64,000 bases of DNA from Runella sp. MFBS21 (GCF_029433105.1 NZ_JARNTW010000002.1:1-64000), one strand, 5' to 3'; shown: positions 29,624 through 37,906, numbered from the stretch's first letter. Program-made: numbers and translations. The notes: a model not told the origin generated them from the sequence alone.

Positions 29624-30589
29624 ATGAAGTACATAAAAAAACTAAGGGTGCTTTTGATGGTTTGGGGAAGTAGCCTTGCAGTTTATGGACAAGTAGCGAC
29701 TTTAAACACCAGCCAACGATGGCTGCTTTTGACTGAGCAATCCCAGCACCGACTTTTGGTAGTGGATGTAGACAACGGAAAAGAGGTATGGGAGTGGAAA
29801 CCCGAAGCCTCAAATGTAAAGCCCGAACACGTCAAATGGTTTTCGAATCCTAGTGATGCCAAAGTGGTATACAATGGCGAATATGTTATCACTTGTGCCT
29901 CTGGTGGTGGAATTGCTTTGATTAGGGTGAAAGACAAAAAAACGGTGTTCTATGCCTATGCAGGAGGCAATACACATTCGGTAGAAGTATTGCCCGATGG
30001 TAATCTCGTAAGTGCTTCTAGTACTGGAAATTATCTTTCTGTTTTTTCAATAGACACTTTACGTTTTCCCGACCATGTATACCGAAAAGACTTGTTTATC
30101 CCCTCAGGCCATAATGTGGTTTGGGATCGTACCCAGCATTTGCTGTGGTCGGCTGGGATGAATACCCTATACGCTTATCAGTACAATTTTAATCGTGCTA
30201 CTCCCCAGCTTCGGCAGATTGATTCGTTGATGTTTTCGTCTACCCGTACAGAAGCTCATGATTTGTTTCCTCTAAAGGGTGTTGACAAACTTTGGTTGAC
30301 TGATTTGACAAATGTGTATATTTTTGAAACCCATAGCCGAGCATTGCAAAAGGTAAGTGGGCCTGCACATGTCAAAAGTGTAAGCTCCCGAAAGGAAGAT
30401 AATGAAGTGGCGATTAGTCATCCAAAGCAATCGTGGTGGACCGACGAAATACAGGATTTGAATGGCAAACGAATCTATCAGAAGGAAGGGTTAAAAATTT
30501 ATAAAGCACGCTGGTGTGTTCTAAATTCCTTTAGTTATCCTCCAAACCACTCTTTGAAATATACCAGCTTGCCTATATCTAAACCTTAA
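29624..30589 (+). CDS. Exported beta-propeller-like protein (DUF6528-type)
   Basis: A 321-residue protein with a signal peptide (about 1-23, ending VYGQ). It shows repeated short beta blades such as RLLVVDVDNGKEVWEWKP, GIALIRVKDKKTVFYAYAG and VLPDGNLVSASSTGNYLSVF, typical of a six- or seven-bladed propeller. The closest family I can name is DUF6528, at moderate certainty; function is unknown. It precedes the two-component pair by 33 bases and may share its transcript. Confidence 0.7.
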   Translation: MKYIKKLRVLLMVWGSSLAVYGQVATLNTSQRWLLLTEQSQHRLLVVDVDNGKEVWEWKPEASNVKPEHVKWFSNPSDAKVVYNGEYVITCASGGGIALIRVKDKKTVFYAYAGGNTHSVEVLPDGNLVSASSTGNYLSVFSIDTLRFPDHVYRKDLFIPSGHNVVWDRTQHLLWSAGMNTLYAYQYNFNRATPQLRQIDSLMFSSTRTEAHDLFPLKGVDKLWLTDLTNVYIFETHSRALQKVSGPAHVKSVSSRKEDNEVAISHPKQSWWTDEIQDLNGKRIYQKEGLKIYKARWCVLNSFSYPPNHSLKYTSLPISKP

Positions 30590-30622
30590 AAACGACTTTC
30601 AAAAATCACAAACGCATTCAAA

Positions 30623-31312
30623 ATGGAAAATACGGCGCAGTTGTTATTAGTAGAAGATGAATCTAAAGTCGCAGCATTCATAAAAAAAGGCCTCGAAAGG
30701 CAGGGTTTTAAAGTAGATATTGCGGAAGACGGCCGGCTTGGAAAACAGTTTTTTGATGAACGTACCTACGATTTGCTAATTTTTGATGTCAATCTTCCCT
30801 ACATGGATGGGGTAGAACTCGCTGCTTATGTGCGGACCAAAAATACTCAGATCCCCATTTTGATGTTGACGGCCTTGGATACCACTGCCGACAAACTAGC
30901 GGGATTTGATGCGGGCGTGGACGATTATTTGGTGAAGCCTTTTGACTTTATGGAGTTGATTGCGCGTCTCAAAGCATTGCTCAAACGCGTAATCAAAACC
31001 AGTGAATCTACGAATATTTTGAAAGTAGCCGATTTGGAATTGGATTTAGATCAGAAAATAGCGCGGCGAGGCGGGCAAGCCTTTGAGCTTACGGCCAAAG
31101 AATTTGCGCTTTTGGAATATCTGATGCGCAATCGGGGTAGAGTCGTATCTAAGATTGATATTGCCGAGAAAGTATGGGATATTGATTTTGATACCGGTAC
31201 CAACTTTATAGAAGTCTATATCAATTATTTACGGAAAAAAATCGATAAAGATGCCTCTTCCAAATTGATCCATACGGTAGTGGGCATGGGCTATACCCTT
31301 AAAGAAAAATGA
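30623..31312 (+). CDS. OmpR/PhoB-type response regulator
   Basis: A 229-residue regulator with a receiver domain (acidic pocket VEDES, phosphoacceptor Asp55 in IFDVNLPYMDG, Lys in LVKPFDF) and a winged-helix DNA-binding domain (FELTAKEFALLEYLMRNRG; then VYINYLRKKIDK and VVGMGYTLK). Proteins of this class bind tandem direct repeats spaced by about one helical turn. The kinase gene overlaps its end by four bases. The repeat-bearing promoters at 33.0-34.2 kb are its obvious candidate targets. Confidence 0.95.
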   Translation: MENTAQLLLVEDESKVAAFIKKGLERQGFKVDIAEDGRLGKQFFDERTYDLLIFDVNLPYMDGVELAAYVRTKNTQIPILMLTALDTTADKLAGFDAGVDDYLVKPFDFMELIARLKALLKRVIKTSESTNILKVADLELDLDQKIARRGGQAFELTAKEFALLEYLMRNRGRVVSKIDIAEKVWDIDFDTGTNFIEVYINYLRKKIDKDASSKLIHTVVGMGYTLKEK

Positions 31313-32673
31313 CAATTCGAAATCGTCTTACGGCACTTTTTACGGCAGTAGTGTCGGTGTTGCTACTATTGTTTTGTATTGTCATTTACTTTTTTGCAGA
31401 ATATCATCGGCAAGAGGAGTTTTTTAAACGCTTGCGAGAAGAGGCACGAACTACGGTGGAGTTGCTTTTTGATAAAGAAACCATTAGTCCTGAATTGCTC
31501 AAATTGCTGGATCGCAACCAAATGACGGTACTTCATCAAGAGGAAATCATTGTTTATGATTATCAAAATAAGCTTCGCTATGAGAGCGGAACCGATTATC
31601 TCAATATCGATAAAGCTACCCTCGACCGGGTCAGGGTAGAAAAAGAAGTACGATGGCGCGAAGGACAGCGGGAGATTGTGGGAATTTATGTGGTAGATCG
31701 CCAAAACCGCTTTGTGGTTTTTGGCTCAGGGATAGACAAGTACGGTTTTAGAGAGGTTCAAAACCTTGCGCTTGTGATGGCAATTGGGTGGTTTTTGGCT
31801 ACTATGGTGGTCGCTGTGGTAGGATGGATATATGCTTATCGGGCTTTGGAGCCTCTCAAAAAACTCATCGCACGAGTAGACGATATCACTGCTTCACGAC
31901 TAGATTTACGGGTAGAAGTGTCTAATAGCCAAGATGAAATAGGGCAGCTTGCCGAGCGCTTCAATCATATGCTTGATCGTTTGGAAGATGCTTTTCGAAT
32001 GCAGAGAGCTTTCGTTTCGAATGCATCCCATGAGCTTCGCACACCACTTACGGCTATCACGGGGCAAATAGAGGTAGCACTTATGGACAACGATCCTCAA
32101 GAATGGCAAGATACATTGCGCTCAGTATTAGAAGACGCTCGTCAGCTCAATCGCCTTTCCAATGGGCTATTGTCTTTGGCAAAGGTGAGTATGGACGAAT
32201 CGGCGGTGAAATTTACGCCAGTGGCTATTGACGAAATATTTTGGCAAGTGCGAAGCGAAATCATGAAAGCGCATCCCAAATTTAGCGTAAGAGTCGATTT
32301 AGAAGGGTTTTCGAATGATGCAGCACGTTTTGAGGTGATGGGCAACGAACCTTTACTGCGAGTGGCATTGACTAATTTTATGGAAAATGGCTGTAAATTT
32401 TCGCCCAATCATACGGTCAATGTAAAGTTTAATAATCTTCCTAATACTTTAGAAATCCAGTTTCACAATATAGGGCCAGTGATTCCGGCCGATGAGCTAC
32501 CACATATCTTCAAACCTTTTCGGCGAGCTACCAATGCCCGCCAAGTAGCAGGACATGGCATAGGGCTATCGCTCACAGAGCGTATTGTAAGGCTACACCG
32601 AGGAAGAGTGGTAGTAGAATCAGAAGAACCCAAAGGCACCACTTTTACCTTGGTTCTTCCCCATAAGTTTTAG
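31309..32673 (+). CDS. Sensor histidine kinase with HAMP domain
   Basis: A 454-residue membrane kinase, ATG overlapping the regulator stop (ATGA). Two membrane helices (about residues 9-29 and 152-174) bracket a sensor region of about 120 residues; then HAMP (about 175-230), HisKA with His in FVSNASHELRTPLTAITG (about residue 243) and HATPase (MENGCKFSPNH; GHGIGLSLTERIV; GTTFTLVLP). The signal is unknown. It pairs with the upstream OmpR-type regulator. Confidence 0.95.
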   Translation: MTIRNRLTALFTAVVSVLLLLFCIVIYFFAEYHRQEEFFKRLREEARTTVELLFDKETISPELLKLLDRNQMTVLHQEEIIVYDYQNKLRYESGTDYLNIDKATLDRVRVEKEVRWREGQREIVGIYVVDRQNRFVVFGSGIDKYGFREVQNLALVMAIGWFLATMVVAVVGWIYAYRALEPLKKLIARVDDITASRLDLRVEVSNSQDEIGQLAERFNHMLDRLEDAFRMQRAFVSNASHELRTPLTAITGQIEVALMDNDPQEWQDTLRSVLEDARQLNRLSNGLLSLAKVSMDESAVKFTPVAIDEIFWQVRSEIMKAHPKFSVRVDLEGFSNDAARFEVMGNEPLLRVALTNFMENGCKFSPNHTVNVKFNNLPNTLEIQFHNIGPVIPADELPHIFKPFRRATNARQVAGHGIGLSLTERIVRLHRGRVVVESEEPKGTTFTLVLPHKF

Positions 32674-33042
32674 TATCTCCTAACACTGAACATCCCGAAT
32701 CTAGGTGATTTGATTTTTGCTAGATAGGCCCATTCCCTTCGCTTGATGTTTGGCTTCTTCGAAGCTACAAGACATTGCTGCCTCTGAGAGGCAAAAAAAT
32801 TCTATCAAGCAAGTCCGAAAAAAACAGAAGACTTTGGAGAAGTCAAACCTAACTAGCTTTTGAGTATAAAGCTCAAGTCTGTTAAGGTAGCTTATGTTTA
32901 TAGGTATTTTAGATAAGTAATTGCAAAAATTAGTTTCTATTATTTTTTATTCTGAAAGTAAGTTTAATCGCTTGATAATCTGTGATATATAGTTAATTGA
33001 TAACAATTGACAGACTAAGACTATTACTTAGGTAAAAATAGA
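32674..33042. other. AT-rich intergenic stretch
   Basis: No gene is supported in this stretch. It holds two short palindromes, GCTTCTTCGAAGC (about 32753-32765) and TGCCTCTGAGAGGCA (about 32779-32793). Neither is followed by a T run in the direction of the upstream kinase gene. The last 30 bases contain CTAAG-like half-matches leading into the operator at 33043. Confidence 0.5.
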
Positions 33043-33100
33043 TTCTAATGTGATTCTAATACTGAGCTAAGTTGGTTCTAATGTTGAGGCCTTAGTTTTG
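33043..33100 (+). promoter_or_regulatory. Regulated promoter 1: four 11-bp-phased repeats plus -33/-7
   Basis: TTCTAAT occurs at 33043, 33054 and 33076, with a degenerate copy (AGCTAAG) at 33065, giving four units exactly 11 bases apart. TTG at 33072-33074 and TAGTTTTG at 33093-33100 form a Bacteroidota promoter with an 18-base spacer. The last repeat begins 17 bases before the -7 box. The arrangement is that expected for activation by a tandem-binding OmpR/PhoB-type regulator. It drives the HNYK-repeat gene at 33195 through a leader of about 90 bases. Confidence 0.75.
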
Positions 33101-33194
33101 CAATGTCAAAAGACAAACAGATAGTAGCAAAAAAGCTACGCTGTGTATTCCAAAAACAGATAAGTATTCCATTATATAAAAATCAGAAATTACG

Positions 33195-33593
33195 ATGAAA
33201 ACGTTCGTTCATATTCTTATAGCATTTGTATTGGTAGGTAGCACTGTAGCTGTAGCTCAGAGCAGCCTCAACTCCCCTCATAACTACAAGCGCCCGGTGA
33301 GTCAGAAATCTTCTAAAAGCGAAAATGCGCTAGTAGTTTCAGCCGAGCAGCGAGCAGTCCCGTTGAAGTTGCAAAACAACGTAGCTTCGGCTCACAACTA
33401 TAAGCGTCAAGGTGGAGCTAGTGTAGAGAAAGAGGCAACACTCGTATTGGCGAGTCCAGTGATAGGTCCTGTGCCGCAAAATCCGTTGTTGTTGCCTAAT
33501 CACTACAAGAGCCAAAAGCCGATGAAAGTAGAAGAAAGAGTAGCGCGGAAGGTAGTATTGCCGGAGGCTCCCAAAGATAGTTTGAGCAAGTAA
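33195..33593 (+). CDS. Secreted HNYK-repeat small protein, copy 1
   Basis: A 132-residue protein of no family I recognise. A signal peptide (about 1-21, ending AVAQ) is followed by about 110 residues with three degenerate repeats of roughly 37 residues, each opening with an HNYK-like motif: SPHNYKRP (27-34), SAHNYKRQ (65-72) and PNHYKSQKP (101-109). The mature part is basic and low in aromatic residues other than the motif Tyr, and no cysteine is present. It has its own promoter and terminator and a close paralogue at 34311. Confidence 0.8.
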   Translation: MKTFVHILIAFVLVGSTVAVAQSSLNSPHNYKRPVSQKSSKSENALVVSAEQRAVPLKLQNNVASAHNYKRQGGASVEKEATLVLASPVIGPVPQNPLLLPNHYKSQKPMKVEERVARKVVLPEAPKDSLSK

Positions 33594-33709
33594 ATTGCTC
33601 CTGGGGGTGGTCACAAGAAATTGCCCCCAAACCAAATTAAAAAGCACGATTCTTTTTCCATCCATACCATTGTTATTTAGTTTAGATTAGAAAACTGGTT
33701 TAAAGACAA

Positions 33710-33745
33710 ACAGCCTCGAAGAGTTTTCTTCGGGGCTGTTTTTTG
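33710..33745 (+). terminator. Intrinsic terminator of HNYK unit 1
   Basis: A 13-bp stem (ACAGCCTCGAAGA with TCTTCGGGGCTGT, two G-U pairs) and a GTTT loop are followed by six T. The 3' untranslated stretch before it (from CCCAAACCAAATT to GGTTTAAAGACAAA) is also conserved at the second copy. Confidence 0.88.
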
Positions 33746-33796
33746 GCAGTCATGCCTTCGAAATTTCCTTTGCTTATGTGAAGATTGTATAAAAGC

Positions 33797-33854
33797 TTCT
33801 AAGGAAATTCTAATGTAAGTCTAAGTTGGGTCTAATGAGGGCTAGATAACTTTG
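33797..33854 (+). promoter_or_regulatory. Regulated promoter 2: four 11-bp-phased repeats plus -33/-7
   Basis: Units at 33797 (TTCTAAG), 33808 (TTCTAAT), 33819 (GTCTAAG) and 33830 (GTCTAAT), each 11 bases apart. TTG at 33826-33828 and TAACTTTG at 33847-33854 give the same 18-base spacer, and the same 17-base distance from last repeat to -7, as promoter 1. The 58-base span is identical although the surrounding sequence is unrelated to the duplicated units. It drives the gene at 33876. Confidence 0.75.
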
Positions 33855-33875
33855 TCACATTTAATTTTCAAAATT

Positions 33876-34160
33876 ATGGCACGCTATTCTCTTGATTATT
33901 CATTCAAAAACACATTTCCTAGCCCGCCTCAGAAGCGTAATTACGGCTTGATGTGGGGGATAGGTATGTTGTTGTTTGCGTTTTTGTTTTTCGGAGGAAT
34001 CGGAACCGCATTTCATTTCCGAAACTCTCATTTATCGTTAGTGAAAGCTCATAATAGACTGAAAGTGAGTTATGATTCGCTTCATTCGGCCAAACAACAC
34101 GCCGACTATCAACTCTATGAAATGAAAGCTAAATTGCAGCAGCTCGGCGGCACACCTTAA
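33876..34160 (+). CDS. Small single-span membrane protein with coiled coil
   Basis: A 94-residue protein, not recognised. Residues about 23-44 form one membrane helix (MWGIGMLLFAFLFFGGIG), preceded by a short polar segment and followed by a helical, coiled-coil-prone tail (about 52-90, KAHNRLKVSYDSLHSAKQ). The ATG at 33876 is preferred to upstream in-frame codons because the -7 box ends at 33854, which puts the transcript start near 33861. It sits between the duplicated HNYK units and carries the same type of promoter. Confidence 0.7.
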   Translation: MARYSLDYSFKNTFPSPPQKRNYGLMWGIGMLLFAFLFFGGIGTAFHFRNSHLSLVKAHNRLKVSYDSLHSAKQHADYQLYEMKAKLQQLGGTP

Positions 34161-34163
34161 AAA

Positions 34164-34221
34164 TTCTAATACCTTTCTAATATTAGCCTAAGTTGCTTCT
34201 AATACCGTCGCCGTAGCTTTG
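34164..34221 (+). promoter_or_regulatory. Regulated promoter 3: four 11-bp-phased repeats plus -33/-7
   Basis: TTCTAAT at 34164, 34175 and 34197, with GCCTAAG at 34186, gives four units 11 bases apart. TTG at 34193-34195 and TAGCTTTG at 34214-34221 repeat the 18-base spacer and 17-base repeat-to--7 distance seen at the other two promoters. It begins four bases after the stop of the previous small gene. It drives HNYK copy 2 with a leader nearly identical to that of copy 1. Confidence 0.75.
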
Positions 34222-34310
34222 CAATGTCAAAAGACAAACAGATAGTAGCAAAAGCTACACTGTGTATTCCAAAAACAGAGAAGTATTCCATTTTAAAATC
34301 AGAGATTATT

Positions 34311-34712
34311 ATGAAAACGTTCGTTCATACCCTTATAGCATTTGTATTTTTAGGTTCGACTGTGGCCATAGCCCAAAGCAGTCTCAATTCTCCACACAAC
34401 TACAAGCGTCCAGTAAGCCAGAAGGTAGCTAAAAGTGAGAGCTCTCTCGTTGTATCAACCGAGGAGCGGGCAGTCCCGTTGAAGATGCAGAACAACATAG
34501 CTTCGGCGCACAATTATAAGCGCCAAGGCGGCGCCAATATAGAGCAAGAAGCAACACTCGTATTGAGTACACCTGTGATAGGACCTGCTCCACAAAATCC
34601 TTTTTTGTCGCCTAATCACTACAAAATTCAGAAACCAATGCCTGTAGAAGAAAGAGTAGCTTATAAAGTGGAAACACCTCCTTCTCAGCTAAAAGATACA
34701 GTGAGCAAATAA
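34311..34712 (+). CDS. Secreted HNYK-repeat small protein, copy 2
   Basis: A 133-residue paralogue of the protein at 33195, about three-quarters identical by eye. Signal peptide (ending AIAQ) and the three motif copies NSPHNYKRP, SAHNYKRQ and PNHYKIQKP are kept. Most changes are conservative and the frame is intact, which suggests both copies are under selection. I start at ATG 34311, where the signal peptide begins; an in-frame ATG at 34224 lies in the leader that is shared with copy 1, where it is not in frame. Confidence 0.8.
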   Translation: MKTFVHTLIAFVFLGSTVAIAQSSLNSPHNYKRPVSQKVAKSESSLVVSTEERAVPLKMQNNIASAHNYKRQGGANIEQEATLVLSTPVIGPAPQNPFLSPNHYKIQKPMPVEERVAYKVETPPSQLKDTVSK

Positions 34713-34828
34713 TTTTGCTCAGGGGTGATTGCTTGCAATTGCCCCAAACCAAATTGTAGCAACGATTCTTTTCCTTCCACACCATTACTATTATTGTTTA
34801 GATTAAAGAACTGGTTTAAAGACAAAAA

Positions 34829-34860
34829 GCCCCGAAGATTTTTCTCCGGGGCGCTTTTTT
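34829..34860 (+). terminator. Intrinsic terminator of HNYK unit 2
   Basis: GCCCCGAAGA and TCTCCGGGGC pair with one mismatch and are followed, after GC, by a run of six T. The position and flanking sequence (GGTTTAAAGACAAA before it) correspond to the terminator of unit 1. Confidence 0.8.
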
Positions 34861-34880
34861 ATGGTCTTATTAGTAATAGC

Positions 34881-35645
34881 TTATTTTTGACAAAAATAAA
34901 TAATTTCGTTGGCCGGAAGGGCAAAAAGCTTTACTTCTTGCGGCGTCAGTTGGTCCATCACAAAACGGTCTTCGGTTACTTTAAATCCGCCTTTTTCGAG
35001 GCGTTTGCCATAATCTCTCCCAAAAAGGCGCAAGTGGTCATCCTGCCAAAAATGCTTTTCTCTTTCTTTGGGATCAGTGATAGAGGCGTCTTCATAAGTT
35101 GTAGCTTTCGACAAATCTTGGGGAGATTGGATAATCGCCCATCCACCGGGTTTCAACACACGATATAGCTCCGACATAGCCTTTATATCATCGTCGACGT
35201 GTTCCATGACGTGGTTGCAAAAAGTGACATCGAAGGTATTGTCAGGAAAAGGAATTTGGTGAATATCCATTTTGACTTTCGCCAAAGGCGATTCAATATC
35301 GGCGGTGATATAATCCAAGTTTTTCATTCGCTCAAAACGGTCGATAAAACAATATTCGGGAGCTACGTGTAGTAATTTGAGATTATCTTTAAAAAAATTT
35401 GTTTTACGCTGAAGATATAAGTACATCAAGCGGTGTCGTTCAAGTGATAAGCAATGAGGACAGAGGGCATTGTCGCGTCCTGAACGCCCATAGGGTAGAA
35501 ATTTACGAAATTCGCTACCACATACGCTACACTTAACCCCTTTTCCTAAATAAAGAATAGATAAAGCACGTGCCCCAAAATGACTCACAAGTTGTAAGTA
35601 TTTGCGCGGGACGTGTCTCAGTACCCAACTAATGATTTCTTTCAT
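34881..35645 (-). CDS. Class I SAM-dependent methyltransferase with zinc-ribbon-like start
   Basis: A 254-residue methyltransferase. Residues about 38-62 carry a CxxC pair in KCSVCGSEF and a second in ALCPHCLS, a likely zinc knuckle. The Methyltransf_11-type core follows: LLHVAPEYC, YITADIESP, IPFPDNTFDVTFCNHVMEHV (about 131-150) and LKPGGWAIIQSP. The substrate is not known; similar proteins occur near glycan genes, but no such genes are adjacent here. It diverges from the gene at 35736. Confidence 0.88.
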   Translation of the reverse strand: MKEIISWVLRHVPRKYLQLVSHFGARALSILYLGKGVKCSVCGSEFRKFLPYGRSGRDNALCPHCLSLERHRLMYLYLQRKTNFFKDNLKLLHVAPEYCFIDRFERMKNLDYITADIESPLAKVKMDIHQIPFPDNTFDVTFCNHVMEHVDDDIKAMSELYRVLKPGGWAIIQSPQDLSKATTYEDASITDPKEREKHFWQDDHLRLFGRDYGKRLEKGGFKVTEDRFVMDQLTPQEVKLFALPANEIIYFCQK

Positions 35646-35735
35646 TCGCTAATTTTATGAGATTTTTTTCAACAATTACTGCAAAGTTTTTACTTTTCGA
35701 CTTAAAAGCAAAACCTAAAGACACCAACTACAAAT

Positions 35736-36092
35736 ATGATTCCAAAAACCTCAAAACCACCCGGCCAAAAATTGGTCAAACGCATGAGTTCCCGTACCAA
35801 ATGGATGATACTGGGCCCGCTAAGTACTCTATTTTTGGGGTATGGGTTGTGCGTATTTAGCGAAGCAGGGCACCTGAAGCATACCAATGCTCCTTTTCGT
35901 CAATGGTTTTTGATGGGTACGTATAGCTTGATCGTAATCAATGGTGCCCTTGTGATGTTTGGGCAAGCCGTCATTTTTCGCATTCAGTATAAATATCGCC
36001 AAGAAATGCGCCGAAAATTGAAAAAAATGCAGAAAGAGTGGGAGACTGCCCTCAAAAAGAAAAATGCCGCTCAAGGCGGCAAATTTGGTTAA
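35736..36092 (+). CDS. Small membrane protein, unknown
   Basis: A 118-residue protein with two membrane helices (about residues 24-44 and 61-83) and a very basic, charged C-terminal helix (RRKLKKMQKEWETALKKKN). I do not recognise a family with a function. Its last four bases overlap convergently with the small minus-strand gene at 36089. Confidence 0.65.
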   Translation: MIPKTSKPPGQKLVKRMSSRTKWMILGPLSTLFLGYGLCVFSEAGHLKHTNAPFRQWFLMGTYSLIVINGALVMFGQAVIFRIQYKYRQEMRRKLKKMQKEWETALKKKNAAQGGKFG

Positions 36093-36238
36093 GCTTTAGC
36101 GGCAAATTCAGCCTTGATAGCCTCTACATCAACTTTTTTGATTTCTGGCTTCCACAAACGTTGCTTCATTAGTTTTTGCTCGTTTTGCGGTATCATTACG
36201 TTGCGCTTGCTTTTACGCAAAAGTTTAGTCACGCCCAT
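36089..36238 (-). CDS. Small conserved basic protein (49 aa)
   Basis: A complete 49-codon frame, ATG to TAA: MGVTKLLRKSKRNVMIP followed by QNEQKLMKQRLWKPEIKKVD and a short tail ending AEFAAKA. The composition (14 Lys/Arg, no Cys) and N-terminal basic stretch look like a ribosome-associated or nucleic-acid-binding protein, and I recall small Bacteroidota proteins beginning MGVT with basic runs and ending in an AEFAAK-like tail. The function is unknown. It diverges from hisS. Confidence 0.6.
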   Translation of the reverse strand: MGVTKLLRKSKRNVMIPQNEQKLMKQRLWKPEIKKVDVEAIKAEFAAKA

Positions 36239-36416
36239 TGTAGTATTATCTTTAAATGATGGTTCTAAAAAATGAGCCGCAAAAATACGGACTTCTTTTT
36301 AAAAAAGTAAGTGCTCTGTGCTTTTTTTTCGGGGGAGGTGCTACTTTTGTGGTTTCTTTGAACAGGCTACAGGTACGCAAACGGTGGCTCTTCGATTCTT
36401 ATTAACTCCTAATATA

Positions 36417-37802
36417 ATGAGTAAACCTTCTTTAGCGCGTGGGACGCGTGATTTTGGTCCCGCGCAAATGACCAAACGCAACTACATCTTTGATATTATT
36501 CGACGTGTATTTCAAAAATATGGATTTCAACCCCTCGAAACCCCTGCTTTCGAAAACTTGTCGGTACTGATGGGGAAATACGGGGATGAAGGCGATCAAC
36601 TTTTGTTCAAAATACTCAATTCTGGGAATTTTGCCGATGGCCTCAAAGAAGACCACCTTCAAGAAGGCTATAAAAAATTAACGCTCAAAATCTCCGAAAA
36701 AGGGCTTCGTTATGACCTCACTGTACCTTTTGCTCGCTATGTAGTGATGAATCGCGGAGAGCTGGTGATGCCCTTCAAACGCTATCAGATTCAGCCGGTA
36801 TGGCGTGCCGACCGACCACAACGGGGGCGCTATCGGGAGTTTTATCAGTGTGACGCCGATGTGGTTGGGACCGATTCTTTGCTTTGCGAAGCCGAAATCG
36901 TACTCATGATTCACGAAGTGCTGCGCGCCTTGGGGCTTGCAAGCTTTGCCGTCAAAATCAACAACCGTAAGATATTAAGTGGTATTGCAGAAATAATTGG
37001 TGCCCCCGGACAAGAAGGCCCTATGTGCGTGGCAATTGATAAGTTGGACAAGATTGGCAAAGACAAGGTGGAAGAAGAACTGGCAGAAAGAGGATTTTCG
37101 GCAGAAGCTATTCAGAAACTGCAACCTATTTACGGATTAGCCGAGGAGCAAACGGATATTTTTGGTAAACTGCGTGAGTGGTTGGCTACTTCTGAAATTG
37201 GGATGAAAGGCATTTCGGAACTTGAGGAGGTATGGAAAAAGGTCTCAAACTTTGGACTTGATTCTCCGTTGATGCAGCTCGACGTCACGCTCGCACGTGG
37301 CTTAAGCTATTATACAGGTGCTATTTTTGAGGTAAAAGCCAATAAACCCAACGGCGAACCCGTCCAAATGGGAAGTATCTCAGGAGGAGGACGCTACGAC
37401 AATCTCACGGGTACTTTCGGTATGCCGGGGCTATCTGGAGTAGGTATTTCTTTCGGGGTAGATCGTATCTATGATGTTTTGGAAGAATTAGGACTTTTTC
37501 CAGAAAATCAGTCGGTTTCTACCCAAATCATGATTACTAATTTCGATGCGGAAGCGGAAGCATATGGTCTGGGGGTATTACGGCAAGTTCGTGAAGCAGG
37601 AATTAATGCAGAGCTATATCCTGATGCCGCCAAGCTCAAAAAACAATTTGACTATGCCGACCGCAAGCGTATTCCCTATGTGTTGATTGTAGGTTCGGAC
37701 GAAATTCAAACGGGTATTTTATCTCTCAAAAACATGAAAACAGGAGAGCAAGAAAAACTTCTTCTTACTGATATTATCTCAAAGATTTCCAGTGCTTTAT
37801 GA
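36417..37802 (+). CDS. hisS: Histidyl-tRNA synthetase
   Basis: A 461-residue class II aminoacyl-tRNA synthetase. Motif 2 is YQIQPVWRADRPQRGRYREF (about residues 120-139), the histidine-specific segments are LDVTLARGLSYYTGAIFEV and SGGGRYDNL, and the anticodon-binding domain follows from about 370. The ATG at 36417 gives the family start (MSKPSLARGTRDFGP); further upstream the frame is open but not conserved. A U-rich terminator lies about 75 bases after the stop. Confidence 0.97.
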   Translation: MSKPSLARGTRDFGPAQMTKRNYIFDIIRRVFQKYGFQPLETPAFENLSVLMGKYGDEGDQLLFKILNSGNFADGLKEDHLQEGYKKLTLKISEKGLRYDLTVPFARYVVMNRGELVMPFKRYQIQPVWRADRPQRGRYREFYQCDADVVGTDSLLCEAEIVLMIHEVLRALGLASFAVKINNRKILSGIAEIIGAPGQEGPMCVAIDKLDKIGKDKVEEELAERGFSAEAIQKLQPIYGLAEEQTDIFGKLREWLATSEIGMKGISELEEVWKKVSNFGLDSPLMQLDVTLARGLSYYTGAIFEVKANKPNGEPVQMGSISGGGRYDNLTGTFGMPGLSGVGISFGVDRIYDVLEELGLFPENQSVSTQIMITNFDAEAEAYGLGVLRQVREAGINAELYPDAAKLKKQFDYADRKRIPYVLIVGSDEIQTGILSLKNMKTGEQEKLLLTDIISKISSAL

Positions 37803-37876
37803 AACAATCCGAGAGGAGAAACCTTGGTTTGTTCAAAGTAAGTTAGAGTATATTAGTGAAGTTTTAGAAATTATAT

Positions 37877-37906
37877 AAAAAGTACTTTGTTTTTAAAAGT
37901 ATTTTT
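37877..37906 (+). terminator. Intrinsic terminator of hisS
   Basis: AAAAAGTACTTT and AAAGTATTTTT-type arms (with G-U pairing) around a short T-rich loop, ending in a run of six T. The stem is AT-rich, hence of moderate strength. Confidence 0.55.

Noticed and set aside
33852-33875. Upstream in-frame start for the 33876 gene
   Set aside because: It falls within the -7 promoter box and would not be transcribed.
34224-34310. ATG at 34224 as start of HNYK copy 2
   Set aside because: The equivalent leader ATG of copy 1 is not in frame with its gene, and the signal peptide begins at 34311.
34725-35168. A 147-codon plus-strand frame
   Set aside because: It lies antisense to the well-supported methyltransferase at 34881-35645 and shows no family features.
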